A stretch of DNA of 64,000 bases from Priestia iocasae (GTDB lineage: Bacteria; Bacillota; Bacilli; Bacillales; Bacillaceae_H). The notes under the pieces are model-generated. The model did not search any database and was not told the DNA's origin. It saw only the letters and a program-made list of their open reading frames with translations. Location of the stretch: positions 235,459 to 299,458 of the forward strand of contig NZ_JAFBFC010000005.1 of the NCBI RefSeq assembly GCF_016909075.1, given 5' to 3'. Below, one piece after another: positions 47,869 through 60,842 of the stretch; within the stretch, counting starts at the first letter, position 1; every line of letters starts with the position of its first letter. Made by a program: the position numbers and the translations under genes.

Positions 47869-49758
47869 CTATTCGTTTGATACTTTTGCAATACGACCTT
47901 GTTCAATATACACAAGTAAAATAGACACATCTGCAGGATTAACACCCGAAATACGAGACGCTTGTGCAACCGTAAGTGGACGTACCTCTTTTAGCTTTTG
48001 TCTCGCTTCAGATGCAAGTCCATTAATCGCATCATAATCAATGTTATCTGGAATTTTTTTATCTTCAAGCTTCTTTAAACGTTCTACTTGTTGTAAAGAC
48101 TTTTGGATATATCCTTCATATTTCGTTTGAATTTCTACTTGTTCAGCTACATCTGCATCAATTTCCATCTCTGCTGGAGCTAACTTATAAATATGTTCAT
48201 ATGTCATTTCAGGACGCTTTAATAAGTCAAGTGCCTTAATTCCATCTTTTAATTCACTTCCGCCTGCTTCCTTGATTACTTCTTGCACTTCAGGAGACGG
48301 TTTGATAGTGAAAGCAGCTAAACGCGCTTTCTCTTTCTCGATTAGCTCTTTCTTCGTTTGGAAGCGAGCATAACGATCGTCTGATACTAATCCAATCTCA
48401 CGTCCGATTTCTGTTAAACGTAAATCTGCATTGTCATGACGAAGTAATAAGCGGTACTCCGCTCTAGATGTTAACAAGCGATAAGGCTCGTTAGTCCCTT
48501 TCGTTACTAAATCGTCAATTAAAACGCCAATATACGCATCAGAACGACTAAGGATAAGCTCGTCTTCTCCTAGTGCTCGTCTTGCAGCATTAATTCCTGC
48601 CATTAACCCTTGACCTGCTGCTTCTTCATAACCAGACGTTCCATTAATTTGGCCTGCCGTATATAGGTTTTTCACTACTTTGGTTTCAAGCGTTGGCCAA
48701 AGTTGTGTAGGAACAACTGCATCATACTCAATCGCATAGCCTGCACGCATCATTTGTACGTTCTCAAGCCCTGGAATAGTTGATAAAATTTTACGTTGTA
48801 CTTCCTCTGGTAAGCTTGTTGAGAGCCCTTGCACATACACTTCTTGCGTGTTACGTCCTTCTGGCTCTAAGAAGATTTGGTGTCTTGGCTTATCATTAAA
48901 ACGCACGACTTTATCTTCAATTGATGGACAATAGCGAGGACCTGTTCCTTTAATCATCCCTGAATACATTGGCGATAAATGCAAGTTATCATCAATAATT
49001 TGATGCGTTTTTTCGCTCGTATAGGTTAACCAGCACGGTAGCTGATCCGTAATATACTCTGTTGTTTCGTATGAAAACGCACGTGGCACATCATCACCAG
49101 GCTGAATTTCTGTTTTACTATAGTCAATTGTATGGCTATTCACACGAGGCGGTGTTCCTGTCTTAAAGCGTACAAGGTCAAATCCAAGTTCTTCTAAATG
49201 CTCTGATAATTGAACAGAAGGCTGTTGATTATTTGGACCGCTAGAATATTTTAATTGGCCAAGGATAATTTCTCCACGTAGAAACGTCCCTGTCGTAATA
49301 ACGACCGTCTTCGCTTTATATGTCGCACCGGTTTGTGTGATTACACCTTTACACTCGCCATCCTCAACAATTAAGCGCTCAACCATTCCTTGTAGCAACG
49401 TTAAGTTTTCTTCGTTTTCTAACGTTTTCTTTAGTTCATGCTGGTAAAGGAATTTATCTGCTTGTGCACGTAATGCTCGAACAGCAGGACCTTTCCCTGT
49501 ATTTAACATTCTCATTTGAATATGCGTTTTGTCGATGTTTTTACCCATCTCTCCGCCTAACGCATCAATTTCACGCACAACAATTCCTTTAGCCGGTCCG
49601 CCTACAGACGGATTACATGGCATAAACGCAACCATATCTAAGTTAATGGTAATGGCTAATGTCTTAGCCCCCATACGAGCTGAAGCTAACGCCGCTTCAC
49701 ACCCTGCATGTCCGGCACCAATAACAATTACATCATAATCTCCACCATGATAGTGCAT
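47869..49758 (-). CDS. mnmG: tRNA uridine-34 carboxymethylaminomethyl enzyme MnmG
   Basis: 629 aa. FAD-binding [15 protein letters not shown] at the start, [17 protein letters not shown], and the helical C-terminus ending [13 protein letters not shown]. With MnmE it modifies wobble U34 of several tRNAs. It starts 15 nt after mnmE. Confidence 0.97.
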   Translation of the reverse strand: MHYHGGDYDVIVIGAGHAGCEAALASARMGAKTLAITINLDMVAFMPCNPSVGGPAKGIVVREIDALGGEMGKNIDKTHIQMRMLNTGKGPAVRALRAQADKFLYQHELKKTLENEENLTLLQGMVERLIVEDGECKGVITQTGATYKAKTVVITTGTFLRGEIILGQLKYSSGPNNQQPSVQLSEHLEELGFDLVRFKTGTPPRVNSHTIDYSKTEIQPGDDVPRAFSYETTEYITDQLPCWLTYTSEKTHQIIDDNLHLSPMYSGMIKGTGPRYCPSIEDKVVRFNDKPRHQIFLEPEGRNTQEVYVQGLSTSLPEEVQRKILSTIPGLENVQMMRAGYAIEYDAVVPTQLWPTLETKVVKNLYTAGQINGTSGYEEAAGQGLMAGINAARRALGEDELILSRSDAYIGVLIDDLVTKGTNEPYRLLTSRAEYRLLLRHDNADLRLTEIGREIGLVSDDRYARFQTKKELIEKEKARLAAFTIKPSPEVQEVIKEAGGSELKDGIKALDLLKRPEMTYEHIYKLAPAEMEIDADVAEQVEIQTKYEGYIQKSLQQVERLKKLEDKKIPDNIDYDAINGLASEARQKLKEVRPLTVAQASRISGVNPADVSILLVYIEQGRIAKVSNE

Positions 49759-49773
49759 GTCTGTACCTCCTTT

Positions 49774-51162
49774 TTATTTTCCTAAGCAGAATTGTGAGAA
49801 TAACTGATCAATCAAGCTTTCATGAACGGATTCTCCAATAACTTCTCCTAGTAGTTCCCATGTTCTCGTTAAATCAATTTGAACAATATCAATTGGAATG
49901 CCACTTTCAATGCCCGAAATGGCTTCATCAATCGAAGACTGTGCTTGTGTAAGAAGCGCAATATGCCTTGTGTTTGAAACATACGTTAAATCTTGTGACT
50001 CCACTGATCCTTCAAAGAATAACGCTGCGATTGCTTCTTCTAACTGATCAATTCCTTCTTCACGTAAAAGTGACGTTGTTACAACAGGATGTCCTTCTGC
50101 TAATTCAGTCACTTTTTCAAGGTTAATTTTTTGTGGTAAATCTGTTTTATTGACAATCACAATATAATCCATACCTTTTACAGCTTCAAACAAGCGCTCA
50201 TCCTCTTCTGTGAAATCATCATGAAAGTTCAACACAAGCAAGATTAAATCAGCTTCTTTTAAATATTGACGAGAGCGCTCTACTCCAATACGTTCTACAA
50301 TATCTTCTGTTTCTCGAATTCCAGCAGTGTCAACTAAACGTAAAGGTACGCCTCTAACATTGACATACTCCTCAATCACATCACGTGTTGTCCCTGGAAT
50401 ATCTGTTACAATTGCTTTTGTATCTTGTACTAGACTATTTAAGAGCGAGGATTTCCCTACATTCGGACGCCCTACAATGACCGTTGCTAATCCTTCTCGT
50501 AAAATCTTTCCTTGCTGAGAGGTTTGAAGTAGTTGAGCAATTTCATCTCTTACTTTCGTTGCCTTTTCAATAAGAATAGAATGTGTCATTTCTTCAACAT
50601 CATCGTACTCTGGATAATCAATGTTTACTTCTACGTGCGCTAGTGTTTCTAAAATCTCCTGGCGAAGCTTACGAATCAAATTAGATAAGCGTCCCTCCAT
50701 TTGATTTATCGCCACATTCATCGCTTTATCTGTTTTTGCACGAATGAGATCCATGACCGCTTCTGCTTGTGATAAATCAATACGACCATTTAAAAAGGCT
50801 CGTTTTGTAAACTCACCTGGCTCCGCTAAACGAGCACCATTGGCTAATACAAGCTGTAAGACACGATTTACCGATACAATTCCACCGTGACAATTAATTT
50901 CAACGATATCCTCTCTCGTAAAGGTTCTCGGTCCTTTCATGACTGACATCATTACTTCTTCAATCGTTTCATCTGTTTTTGGATCAACAATATGACCATA
51001 ATGAATCGTATGAGAAGGAACGTCTAATAAGTTTTTATTACCAGGGCTTTTAAAAATCGCATTAGCAATTGTGAATGCTTCATCTCCACTTAAGCGAACA
51101 ATCGCTATAGCACCCTCTCCCATCGGAGTCGAGATGGCTGCAATTGTATCAAAATCTAACAT
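49774..51162 (-). CDS. mnmE: tRNA modification GTPase MnmE
   Basis: 462 aa. N-terminal folate-binding domain, helical domain, an inserted G domain ([14 protein letters not shown] ~228-241, [14 protein letters not shown]) and the FCLGK C-terminus with the catalytic Cys. Partner of MnmG. Confidence 0.97.
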   Translation of the reverse strand: MLDFDTIAAISTPMGEGAIAIVRLSGDEAFTIANAIFKSPGNKNLLDVPSHTIHYGHIVDPKTDETIEEVMMSVMKGPRTFTREDIVEINCHGGIVSVNRVLQLVLANGARLAEPGEFTKRAFLNGRIDLSQAEAVMDLIRAKTDKAMNVAINQMEGRLSNLIRKLRQEILETLAHVEVNIDYPEYDDVEEMTHSILIEKATKVRDEIAQLLQTSQQGKILREGLATVIVGRPNVGKSSLLNSLVQDTKAIVTDIPGTTRDVIEEYVNVRGVPLRLVDTAGIRETEDIVERIGVERSRQYLKEADLILLVLNFHDDFTEEDERLFEAVKGMDYIVIVNKTDLPQKINLEKVTELAEGHPVVTTSLLREEGIDQLEEAIAALFFEGSVESQDLTYVSNTRHIALLTQAQSSIDEAISGIESGIPIDIVQIDLTRTWELLGEVIGESVHESLIDQLFSQFCLGK

Positions 51163-51463
51163 CAGCCTTCACCTCATTTCCTTTCCACTTGCAATTTTAT
51201 CTATTTCAACACGAATTGTTACTACTATCGTTTACCGTTTTATGAAAACAAAAACATTGAGTCTTTAAAATAAAGTAGATTACACCAAATAAATAGGATA
51301 CCATATTTTAAGCAAATTCAACATCATTAACTTCTTTAAATTATTCACAGCCAATTGGTTTATAACAGTATTATTTTAACTTATCCACATGTGAATAACA
51401 ATTCTGACTAGCCTCTTCTTTTATTCCAAATCTTGTTGTCGTGTCACCTAAGCTATTCAACAA
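51163..51463. other. Intergenic region between jag and mnmE
   Basis: No gene; contains the DnaA-box cluster at 51341-51398 and must carry the mnmE promoter. The rest is A/T-rich without other structure. Confidence 0.5.
51341..51398. promoter_or_regulatory. DnaA-box cluster between jag and mnmE
   Basis: TTATTCACA (51341-51349), TTATCCACA (51381-51389) and inverted TGTGAATAA (51390-51398). The last two abut head to head. It may autoregulate or titrate DnaA near the origin. Confidence 0.72.
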
Positions 51464-51493
51464 AAAAAGCCCTAGCGTTACCTAGGGCTTTTT
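51464..51493 (-). terminator. jag terminator overlapping its coding end
   Basis: AAAAAGCCCTAG and CTAGGGCTTTTT form the hairpin; the first arm on the minus strand is made of the last codons (KSPR) of jag. Confidence 0.88.
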
Positions 51494-52110
51494 AAAATAG
51501 GCTCGATTACAACATTTCGATTCGGCTCTCGTCCAGCAGATGATGAGCGAACAGAAGAATGATGAGCCAGTGAATGATGAATGATTTTTCTCTCATAAGA
51601 AGGCATAGGCTCAAGATGAACCACTTTACCTGTTTTGATCACCTTTTTAGCCATTTTCACAGCTAAATCTTCTAAAATGGCTTTTCTTTTTTCACGATAG
51701 CCTTCAGGATTCAGCATAATTGTTATATAATGGGAACTATAACGATTAGCTACGAGTTGAGTCAACACTTGTAATGCATTAATGGTTTGTCCTCTTTTTC
51801 CAATTAGAACCCCAAGTCCTTCACCACTAATTTTAAATTCACATGCTCTTGCACGTTGAATAACTTCGACCTCAATCTCTACATTCATCTCTTTACTTAC
51901 ACGCTTTAAAAATTTCTCTGCTTCTTCAATTGGATCTTGTAATTTTTCAATCCTTACAACAGCAGGTTTTGATTTAAAAATCCCAAGGAAGCCTTTTTTT
52001 CCTTCTTCAACCACTTCTATTTTTACTTGATCTCTCGAAACTCCTAGTTGAGCTAAACCATGTTTGACTGCTTCATCGACCGTTTGACCAGTAGCAGTTA
52101 GTTGGTTCAC
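51478..52110 (-). CDS. jag: Jag/KhpB RNA-binding protein
   Basis: 210 aa. N-terminal Jag domain ([23 protein letters not shown]), KH domain with [17 protein letters not shown], and R3H region ([14 protein letters not shown]). KhpB partners KhpA in RNA binding and envelope control. Overlaps spoIIIJ by 4 nt. The C-terminal basic tail overlaps the terminator. Confidence 0.95.
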   Translation of the reverse strand: MNQLTATGQTVDEAVKHGLAQLGVSRDQVKIEVVEEGKKGFLGIFKSKPAVVRIEKLQDPIEEAEKFLKRVSKEMNVEIEVEVIQRARACEFKISGEGLGVLIGKRGQTINALQVLTQLVANRYSSHYITIMLNPEGYREKRKAILEDLAVKMAKKVIKTGKVVHLEPMPSYERKIIHHSLAHHSSVRSSSAGREPNRNVVIEPILKSPR

Positions 52111-52877
52111 TTTTTAGCTCCCCCTAATTCCTGTTTTTTTTGACCTAAATCAGGACCTTTAATAAAGTAAGTTTGAGCAATCATAAATAAGTTACCTACT
52201 ACCCAATATAAAGATAGAGCTGCTGGGAAGTTAATGGCAAAGATAACAATCATAATTGGCATAATCCAAAGCATCATCGCCATTTGTGGGTTTTGATTAG
52301 CAGAGCCTGCCATCATCATTTTTTGTTGAATGAACGTAGTAACACCCGCAATGATTGGTAAAGCAAAGTACGGATCTCTCGTTCCTAAATCAAACCATAA
52401 GAATGTATGATTAGCGATTTCTTCTGTACGCGTAATCGCATGGAAGAACCCAATTAAAATTGGCATTTGAATTAAAATTGGTAAACAACCCGCTAGCGGA
52501 TTTACATTGTGTGTTTGAAACAACTGCATTGTTTCTTGTTGAAGCTTTTGTTGGGTTTTAGCATCCTTTGAGCTGTGCTTTTCTTTTAGCTTCTGCATTT
52601 CTGGTTGTAATGCCTGCATGGCTTTTGTATTTTGCATTTGTTTAATCATTAAAGGTAGAATAAGTAAACGGATTAAGAGTGTTACCACAATAATAGATAA
52701 TCCATAGTCACCAAAAAGATTTGCAAAATACGTAATTAACCATGATAACGGATAAACGACATATTCGTTCCAAAACCCTTTACTTTCCGATGTAATTGGC
52801 TGGTTAATTTCTGTACATCCAGCTAACACTGTTAATGATAGGATAAGGACAAGTCCTAATAATAACTTCTTTCTCAA
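52107..52877 (-). CDS. spoIIIJ: YidC-family membrane insertase SpoIIIJ
   Basis: 256 aa lipoprotein: signal peptide with lipobox LAGC (17-20), then five hydrophobic segments with the conserved [20 protein letters not shown]. Inserts and folds membrane proteins; needed for sigma-G activation in spores. After rnpA, before jag. Confidence 0.97.
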   Translation of the reverse strand: MRKKLLLGLVLILSLTVLAGCTEINQPITSESKGFWNEYVVYPLSWLITYFANLFGDYGLSIIVVTLLIRLLILPLMIKQMQNTKAMQALQPEMQKLKEKHSSKDAKTQQKLQQETMQLFQTHNVNPLAGCLPILIQMPILIGFFHAITRTEEIANHTFLWFDLGTRDPYFALPIIAGVTTFIQQKMMMAGSANQNPQMAMMLWIMPIMIVIFAINFPAALSLYWVVGNLFMIAQTYFIKGPDLGQKKQELGGAKK

Positions 52878-52989
52878 TCTTCATTTCCTCCTTTTGCTTA
52901 TTCTCTTCTCTTTTAAGAGGTTGTCCAAGTACATTATATAAAGATTAAATAGAAAACAACACCCTACTTTCTATTTGTGAGCGTTCGAC

Positions 52990-53340
52990 TTATTTATGTA
53001 CTTTATTTAACACCTTTGCTTTTGTTAACACATGCTGCAAGCTCTTTTTTACTTCTACATAATCCATCGTAGCAGCAGGATGACGCGCAATAATAATGTA
53101 ATCTTTTGGTTGCTGTAAAAGCGGACTCAATTCAAAGATCGTTTGCCTCAATAATCTTTTTACACGATTACGAACTACAGCGTTTCCAATTTTCTTTCCT
53201 ACTGATAAACCTACACGAAAATGAAGCTGATCTGGTTTATCTAGTACGTATACAACAAACTGTCTATTCGCAACCGATTTCCCCTTTTTAAACACTTGTT
53301 GAAATTCTTCGTTTTTCTTAATTCGATAACTTTTTTTCAT
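52990..53340 (-). CDS. rnpA: Ribonuclease P protein component
   Basis: 116 aa, basic; the RNR motif ([20 protein letters not shown], ~52-71) is present. Binds RNase P RNA for pre-tRNA 5' processing. Follows rpmH, in the conserved order. Confidence 0.97.
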   Translation of the reverse strand: MKKSYRIKKNEEFQQVFKKGKSVANRQFVVYVLDKPDQLHFRVGLSVGKKIGNAVVRNRVKRLLRQTIFELSPLLQQPKDYIIIARHPAATMDYVEVKKSLQHVLTKAKVLNKVHK

Positions 53341-53428
53341 TTACACAGCTCCTGTTCAATTCCAGGTCATCACTTTATTTACTCTATATTTCTTGTCAAA
53401 AAAGAGGCAATTTATGACGTTAAATAGA

Positions 53429-53458
53429 AAAAAAAGACCACTGACGTCTCAGTGGCCT
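53429..53458 (-). terminator. Terminator between rpmH and rnpA
   Basis: AGACCACTGA and TCAGTGGCCT stem with a T run on the minus strand immediately after rpmH. It probably limits rnpA relative to rpmH. Confidence 0.82.
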
Positions 53459-53459
53459 A

Positions 53460-53594
53460 TTATGCAGATAATACTTTTCTTCCTTTACGACGACGACGTG
53501 CTAAAACTTTACGTCCGTTTGCTGAGCTCATGCGAGCACGGAAACCATGTACTTTGCTACGCTTACGTTTATTTGGTTGATAAGTTCTTTTCAT
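53460..53594 (-). CDS. rpmH: 50S ribosomal protein L34
   Basis: 44 aa: [18 protein letters not shown] start and [12 protein letters not shown] end. Ribosome site GGGAGGTG precedes ATG at 53594. Marks the left border of the origin region. Its promoter lies in the oriC spacer. Confidence 0.98.
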   Translation of the reverse strand: MKRTYQPNKRKRSKVHGFRARMSSANGRKVLARRRRKGRKVLSA

Positions 53595-53825
53595 CTATTA
53601 ACACCTCCCTGAGGAATATCTGAAAAAGACAGTCCTAATAATTATAGAGAATGGCTTAATCATCTGTCAATGTTATTTGTAAAAAAAAGCTTTTTTTTAC
53701 TTTCTCTTTTACAACATTACAATCGTATCTTCTTTTACAAAGCTTGTCCATACTTATCTTACTTTTTTTGAATGTAAAATATGCCCTTTATAAAATTGAT
53801 CTCATTTATTCATTTTGATCTTCTA

Positions 53826-54250
53826 CTTCGTATGTGGATAAGTTTTTTCGACATTTTTTAGTTATCAGGATATTTGTCGACAAACCATACACAGCATCTA
53901 GTATTGTGGAAAACTTCACTCCACAACCTGTAGTTCTTGTGGATAAGTTTTCGAAATCCATTGCAACTATTGATTTTCTTTGATATTATATTTTTGTTTT
54001 CACTCTTAACAACTTTTCCACACATTTTCTTTATCCACAATTGTGGATAACTTGTGGACATTAAATCCACTGCGTCGGATAACGTTTATCCACATGCTGT
54101 GGAATCTGTCGAATAGTCGACTATCTTCTATAATATATATTCACCGACATAAATGCAAATGTATAAATATTAAATTTATATGCATATAGCTGCATAAACG
54201 CTTGTACACGTTTTGTACAACCTTAAAAATGCATGTAAAGGAGGGTTCTT
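53826..54250. other. oriC: oriC, left DnaA-box region and dnaA promoter
   Basis: Exact DnaA boxes at 53833-53841 (inverted), 53938-53946 (inverted), 54031-54039, 54042-54050 (inverted, facing the former) and 54086-54094; several weaker boxes lie between. The dnaA promoter and ribosome site (AAGGAGG) complete it. Corresponds to incA/incB of Bacillus subtilis; the gap 53595-53825 is A/T-rich with rpmH promoter only. Confidence 0.93.
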
Positions 54251-55594
54251 TTGGAAAACATACATGACTTATGGAGTCGAGCATTAGGCGAAATTGAAAA
54301 GAAACTAAGTAAACCTAGCTTCGAAACATGGTTAAAATCGACAAAAGCTCATGCTTTACAAGGAGACGCTTTGATTATTACCGCTCCTAATGACTTTGCT
54401 AGAGATTGGCTAGAATCACGTTATTCTAACCTAATTGCTGAAACACTATACGATCTAACCGGTGAGGAACTAGCAGTAAAGTTTATTATTCCTCAAAATC
54501 AAACAGAAGAAGACTTTGATTTACAGCCACAAAAAAAGAAGGTATCTAAAGAAGAACCTGTTGATTTACCACAAAGTATGCTGAACTCAAAATACACATT
54601 TGACACATTTGTTATTGGTTCAGGAAATCGATTTGCTCACGCTGCATCACTAGCAGTAGCTGAAGCGCCAGCCAAAGCTTATAATCCATTATTTATTTAT
54701 GGAGGTGTAGGATTAGGTAAAACTCACCTCATGCATGCAATTGGCCATTATGTACTAGATCATAATCCAGCAGCAAAGGTTGTTTATCTATCTTCAGAAA
54801 AGTTCACAAACGAATTTATTAACTCCATTCGTGACAATAAAGCAGTAGAATTCCGAAATAAATATCGAAATGTAGACGTGCTACTAATAGATGATATTCA
54901 ATTCTTAGCAGGAAAAGAACAAACACAGGAAGAGTTTTTCCATACGTTTAATACACTTCATGAAGAAAGTAAACAAATTATTATCTCTAGTGATCGACCA
55001 CCTAAAGAAATTCCTACGTTAGAAGACCGTTTGCGCTCTAGATTTGAATGGGGGCTCATTACTGATATTACACCTCCAGATCTAGAAACCAGAATTGCCA
55101 TCTTGCGTAAAAAAGCAAAAGCAGACGGGTTAGTTATTCCCAATGAAGTAATGCTTTACATTGCTAATCAAATTGATTCAAATATTCGTGAGCTTGAAGG
55201 TGCTCTTATTCGTGTAGTGGCCTACTCATCTTTAATTAATAAAGATATCAATGCAGACTTAGCAGCCGAAGCATTAAAAGACATCATCCCAAGCTCGAAG
55301 CCAAAAATTATTACCATTCATGATATTCAACAAGTTGTCGGGCAGCACTTTAATATTAAATTAGATGATTTTAAAGCAAAGAAGAGAACGAAGTCCGTTG
55401 CCTTCCCACGTCAAATTGCTATGTATTTATCGCGTGAGTTAACGGATTCTTCTTTACCTAAGATTGGTGAAGAGTTTGGGGGACGTGATCATACAACCGT
55501 CATTCATGCTCATGAAAAAATCTCAAAGCTTGTTCAAACTGATGCCCAATTACAGAAACAAATAAAAGAGATTAGTGATTCTCTTAAGTTTTAG
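54251..55594 (+). CDS. dnaA: Chromosomal replication initiator DnaA
   Basis: 447 aa starting TTG at 54251 after AAGGAGGG. Domain I (1-~80), linker, AAA+ domain with [15 protein letters not shown] and LLIDDIQFL, and domain IV with [15 protein letters not shown]. Binds the flanking boxes and opens the DUE; autoregulated by its promoter boxes. Confidence 0.98.
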   Translation: MENIHDLWSRALGEIEKKLSKPSFETWLKSTKAHALQGDALIITAPNDFARDWLESRYSNLIAETLYDLTGEELAVKFIIPQNQTEEDFDLQPQKKKVSKEEPVDLPQSMLNSKYTFDTFVIGSGNRFAHAASLAVAEAPAKAYNPLFIYGGVGLGKTHLMHAIGHYVLDHNPAAKVVYLSSEKFTNEFINSIRDNKAVEFRNKYRNVDVLLIDDIQFLAGKEQTQEEFFHTFNTLHEESKQIIISSDRPPKEIPTLEDRLRSRFEWGLITDITPPDLETRIAILRKKAKADGLVIPNEVMLYIANQIDSNIRELEGALIRVVAYSSLINKDINADLAAEALKDIIPSSKPKIITIHDIQQVVGQHFNIKLDDFKAKKRTKSVAFPRQIAMYLSRELTDSSLPKIGEEFGGRDHTTVIHAHEKISKLVQTDAQLQKQIKEISDSLKF

Positions 55595-55647
55595 ACTCTT
55601 TTCATTCTTGTTTTTTGTGCATAAATGCGATAGGATTGTACACAGTC

Positions 55648-55745
55648 TGTCCACATGTGGATAGGCTGTGTTATCATTTTTTTGAGGCTTATCCACATTT
55701 CCACAGGCCCTATTACTACTACTACTTTAAAAAATATAATTAATA
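55648..55745 (+). other. oriC: oriC unwinding region between dnaA and dnaN
   Basis: DnaA boxes TGTGGATAG (55656-55664) and TTATCCACA (55689-55697), a GC-rich stretch, a run of ACT triplets (TAG on the other strand, DnaA-trio) near 55712-55726 and an A/T-rich DUE. Matches the basal unwinding system of Bacillus subtilis. Confidence 0.9.
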
Positions 55746-55790
55746 ATAGACTTCGCTTTTAAAACTACTTCTCTATAAGGAGGAACACTC

Positions 55791-56927
55791 ATGAAATTTA
55801 TGATTCAAAAAGATTATTTAGTGCAAAGTGTGCAAGACGTTATGAAAGCCGTCTCTTCTCGAACAACGATCCCAATCTTAACTGGAATTAAACTTGTTGT
55901 TAATGAAGAAGGTGTAACATTGACGGGTAGTGATTCAGATGTTTCAATTGAATCATTTATTCCAAGTGAAGATGAAGGAAAAGAAATTGTAGAGATTATT
56001 AGTACAGGTAGCGTTGTGTTACCAGCTCGTTTCTTTAGTGAGATTGTGAAAAAGTTACCGAAAGAAACGGTAGAAGTTGAAGTGCAAAATCACTTTTCGA
56101 CAATGATTCGTTCTGGAAAAGCTGAATTCAATTTAAATGGACTTGATGCGGAAGAATATCCACATCTTCCTCAAATTGAAGAAGAGAATGTATTCAAGAT
56201 TCCAAACGATTTACTTAAAAACATGATTCGACAAACTGTCTTTGCGGTGTCCACCTCAGAAACACGCCCAATCTTAACAGGTGTAAACTGGAAGGTTGAT
56301 GGTAAAGAGCTAACGTGTGTTGCAACAGATAGTCATCGTTTGGCTTTAAGAAAAGCAACGATTCAATCTGAGAATGATAGCGCCTATAATGTGGTGATTC
56401 CAGGAAAGAGCTTAAGTGAGCTTAGCAAGATTTTAGATGATTCGAATGAACTCGTAGACATCGTTATTACAGAGAATCAAGTTTTATTCAAAACCAAGCA
56501 CCTTTTATTCTTTTCTCGTTTACTAGATGGGAACTATCCAGATACGTCACGTTTAATTCCGAATGAAAGTAAAACGGATGTGATTGTCAATGTAAAAGAG
56601 TTCTTACAATCGATAGATCGCGCCTCTTTATTAGCAAGAGAAGGGCGTAATAACGTAGTTAAACTATCAACACTATCTGATGGAGTGATTGAAATCTCCT
56701 CTAACTCACCAGAGATTGGAAAAGTAATCGAAGAGGTTCAAAGTGATTCAATCGAAGGAGAAGAATTGAAAATTTCCTTTAGTGCAAAATATATGCTAGA
56801 TGCGTTAAAAGCATTAGAAGGATCAATGATAAAAATTAATTTCACCGGAGCAATGAGACCATTTGTTATTAAAACAGTAGAAGATGATTCAATGCTTCAG
56901 TTGATTTTACCGGTAAGAACATATTAA
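55791..56927 (+). CDS. dnaN: DNA polymerase III sliding clamp (beta subunit)
   Basis: 378 aa with three equal clamp folds; LPVRTY end is typical. AGGAGGA ribosome site. Clamps polymerase to DNA at the fork. Confidence 0.98.
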   Translation: MKFMIQKDYLVQSVQDVMKAVSSRTTIPILTGIKLVVNEEGVTLTGSDSDVSIESFIPSEDEGKEIVEIISTGSVVLPARFFSEIVKKLPKETVEVEVQNHFSTMIRSGKAEFNLNGLDAEEYPHLPQIEEENVFKIPNDLLKNMIRQTVFAVSTSETRPILTGVNWKVDGKELTCVATDSHRLALRKATIQSENDSAYNVVIPGKSLSELSKILDDSNELVDIVITENQVLFKTKHLLFFSRLLDGNYPDTSRLIPNESKTDVIVNVKEFLQSIDRASLLAREGRNNVVKLSTLSDGVIEISSNSPEIGKVIEEVQSDSIEGEELKISFSAKYMLDALKALEGSMIKINFTGAMRPFVIKTVEDDSMLQLILPVRTY

Positions 56928-56931
56928 GAAT

Positions 56932-57041
56932 AGGAGCTGACTCAATAATGTCAGGCGATTCTCCATGACATCTATACCTTAATAGGTCAATGTCTATTAC
57001 ATGTTGGAGTAAGCTAAAACGTTAGGAGTCGGCTCCTTTTC
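56932..57041 (+). ncRNA. Candidate multi-stem RNA or long terminator between dnaN and yaaA
   Basis: AGGAGCTGACT (56932-56942) pairs with AGTCGGCTCCT (57027-57037, one wobble) and is followed by TTTTC. Inside lie three small hairpins: ATGTCA/TGACAT (56948/56966), AATAG/CTATT (56981/56994) and CTAA/TTAG (57014/57022). Together this gives a closed multi-branch fold rather than a simple terminator. Confidence 0.5.
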
Positions 57042-57105
57042 TTAAGGAGTATTATTTAGTAAAATAGAAGAATAGATATTATTTGAAAGTGAGCGGAATG
57101 CGTAT

Positions 57106-57318
57106 ATGAAAGAAATTCAAATTTCAACAGAATTTATTACGCTAGGACAATTCCTTAAATTAGCGGATATTATCCAAACGGGTGGAATGGTCAAATGGTT
57201 TTTAAGTGAGCATGAAGTGTATGTGAATGGAGAATTAGACGATAGACGTGGTCGTAAATTAAGAGTGAACGATACAGTAGAAGTACCAGGAGTCGGTGCA
57301 TTTATTGTTATTTCTTAA
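57106..57318 (+). CDS. yaaA: S4-domain RNA-binding protein YaaA
   Basis: 70 aa. S4-like motif LGQFLKLADIIQTGG ... YVNGELDDRRGRKLRVNDTVEV. Involved in 50S ribosome assembly; conserved between dnaN and recF. Weak ribosome site upstream. Confidence 0.95.
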   Translation: MKEIQISTEFITLGQFLKLADIIQTGGMVKWFLSEHEVYVNGELDDRRGRKLRVNDTVEVPGVGAFIVIS

Positions 57319-57333
57319 AGTTGGTGAACTTTT

Positions 57334-58452
57334 TTGCATATAAAAGAACTTTCATTAGTCAATTATCGTAATTACAGGAAAACCACTGTAGAATTTGAAA
57401 ATAAAGTAAATGTTATTTTAGGTGAAAATGCACAAGGGAAAACAAATATTATGGAATCAATCTTTGTTTTATCAATGGCAAAATCTCACCGTACATCCAA
57501 TGACAAAGAATTAATTAGTTGGGATCAGGAATACGCAAAGATAACAGGAATTGTTGAAAGGCATAATGGTCCTGTTACGTTGGATTTGATTATTTCTAAT
57601 AAAGGTAAAAAAGCAAAGTTCAATCATCTTGAACAGCAAAAGCTAAGTCAATATATCGGTTCAATTAATACCGTCATGTTTGCACCAGAAGATTTGAATC
57701 TGGTTAAAGGTAGTCCTCAGGTTAGAAGAAGATTCATCGATATGGAAATTGGCCAAGTCTCTCCAATTTATATGCATGACTTAAGCAGATACCAAAAAAT
57801 CTTACAGCAACGGAATCAATATTTAAAGCAACTGCAAACAAGAAAACAGTCTGATTTATCGTTATTAGATGTATTAACGAGTCAATTAGTTGAAGTTGCA
57901 GCTCGTATTCTAAAAAAACGTTTTGAGTTTCTGCATTTGCTTCAGCAATGGGCTGAGCCAATCCATAAGGGCATTAGTAGAGGTCTTGAAACACTAAGAA
58001 TTGAATATAAGAACTCAATTGATGTATCAGACGAGAAAGATTTGTCGAAAATGATAGAAGCATATTATGAAAAGTTTGATAAAATAAAAAGTAGAGAAAT
58101 TGATAGGGGGGCAACGTTAGTTGGACCTCATCGTGATGACCTCGCTTTTTATGTCAATGAAAAAGACGTTCAGACATTTGGTTCACAAGGTCAACAACGT
58201 ACAACGGCTTTATCATTAAAACTAGCAGAGATTGAATTGATTCACGCTGAAATTGGTGAGTATCCAGTTCTTCTGTTAGATGACGTTTTATCTGAGTTAG
58301 ATGATTTTCGACAGTCTCATTTGCTTAATACAATTGAGGGTAAGGTGCAAACATTTGTAACAACAACAAGTATTGATGGAATCCATCATGAAACCTTAGA
58401 AAAAGCAGCCACGTATGAAGTCGTCTCGGGAAAGATTGAAAAAGTAAAATGA
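57334..58452 (+). CDS. recF: DNA replication and repair protein RecF
   Basis: 372 aa from TTG at 57334. Walker [17 protein letters not shown]-like signature [16 protein letters not shown] and Walker [12 protein letters not shown]. Loads RecA at gaps. 15 nt after yaaA. Confidence 0.97.
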   Translation: MHIKELSLVNYRNYRKTTVEFENKVNVILGENAQGKTNIMESIFVLSMAKSHRTSNDKELISWDQEYAKITGIVERHNGPVTLDLIISNKGKKAKFNHLEQQKLSQYIGSINTVMFAPEDLNLVKGSPQVRRRFIDMEIGQVSPIYMHDLSRYQKILQQRNQYLKQLQTRKQSDLSLLDVLTSQLVEVAARILKKRFEFLHLLQQWAEPIHKGISRGLETLRIEYKNSIDVSDEKDLSKMIEAYYEKFDKIKSREIDRGATLVGPHRDDLAFYVNEKDVQTFGSQGQQRTTALSLKLAEIELIHAEIGEYPVLLLDDVLSELDDFRQSHLLNTIEGKVQTFVTTTSIDGIHHETLEKAATYEVVSGKIEKVK

Positions 58453-58461
58453 GGTGCAAAA

Positions 58462-58680
58462 TTGCTCATTGATATTGGAGAAGGCATAATCATTCGAAAG
58501 TGTGATATGATTTTTATCTTGGATAAACAAGTTTATCAATCATCTTTTGTATACAATCAGCATGATAGGGAACTTAATGATATACTTAAACAAACGAAAT
58601 CAGTTGTCATTACAAACAATGGTGTTTATTACTCCGCTTTGGCTCCTCAAACAATAAAAAAGAGAGCATATGGTCTTTAA
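58462..58680 (+). CDS. remB: Extracellular matrix regulator RemB
   Basis: 72 aa from TTG at 58462, GAGGTG upstream. DUF370-type short beta protein (YaaB). RemA/RemB control biofilm genes in Bacillus. Conserved between recF and gyrB. Confidence 0.9.
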   Translation: MLIDIGEGIIIRKCDMIFILDKQVYQSSFVYNQHDRELNDILKQTKSVVITNNGVYYSALAPQTIKKRAYGL

Positions 58681-58727
58681 TAGTCAGGAAAATAGCGATA
58701 ATAGTTCACTGCTAATAAAAAGTGTAG

Positions 58728-60668
<1,941 letters not shown>

Positions 60669-60842
60669 ATAAAGAGTGGATAGCTTATAAGTGCTTGTTC
60701 CCTTTGATTCTCAAACTAAATTGTACCGACTATTTGAACATAATTGAGGTACTTTAGGGGGGAGCTAGCACTTTTCTTTTAGCTATATCATCTTTACATA
60801 AATGATTTATTATACTGAACTTCGCGAAGGAGGTTCTTATCG

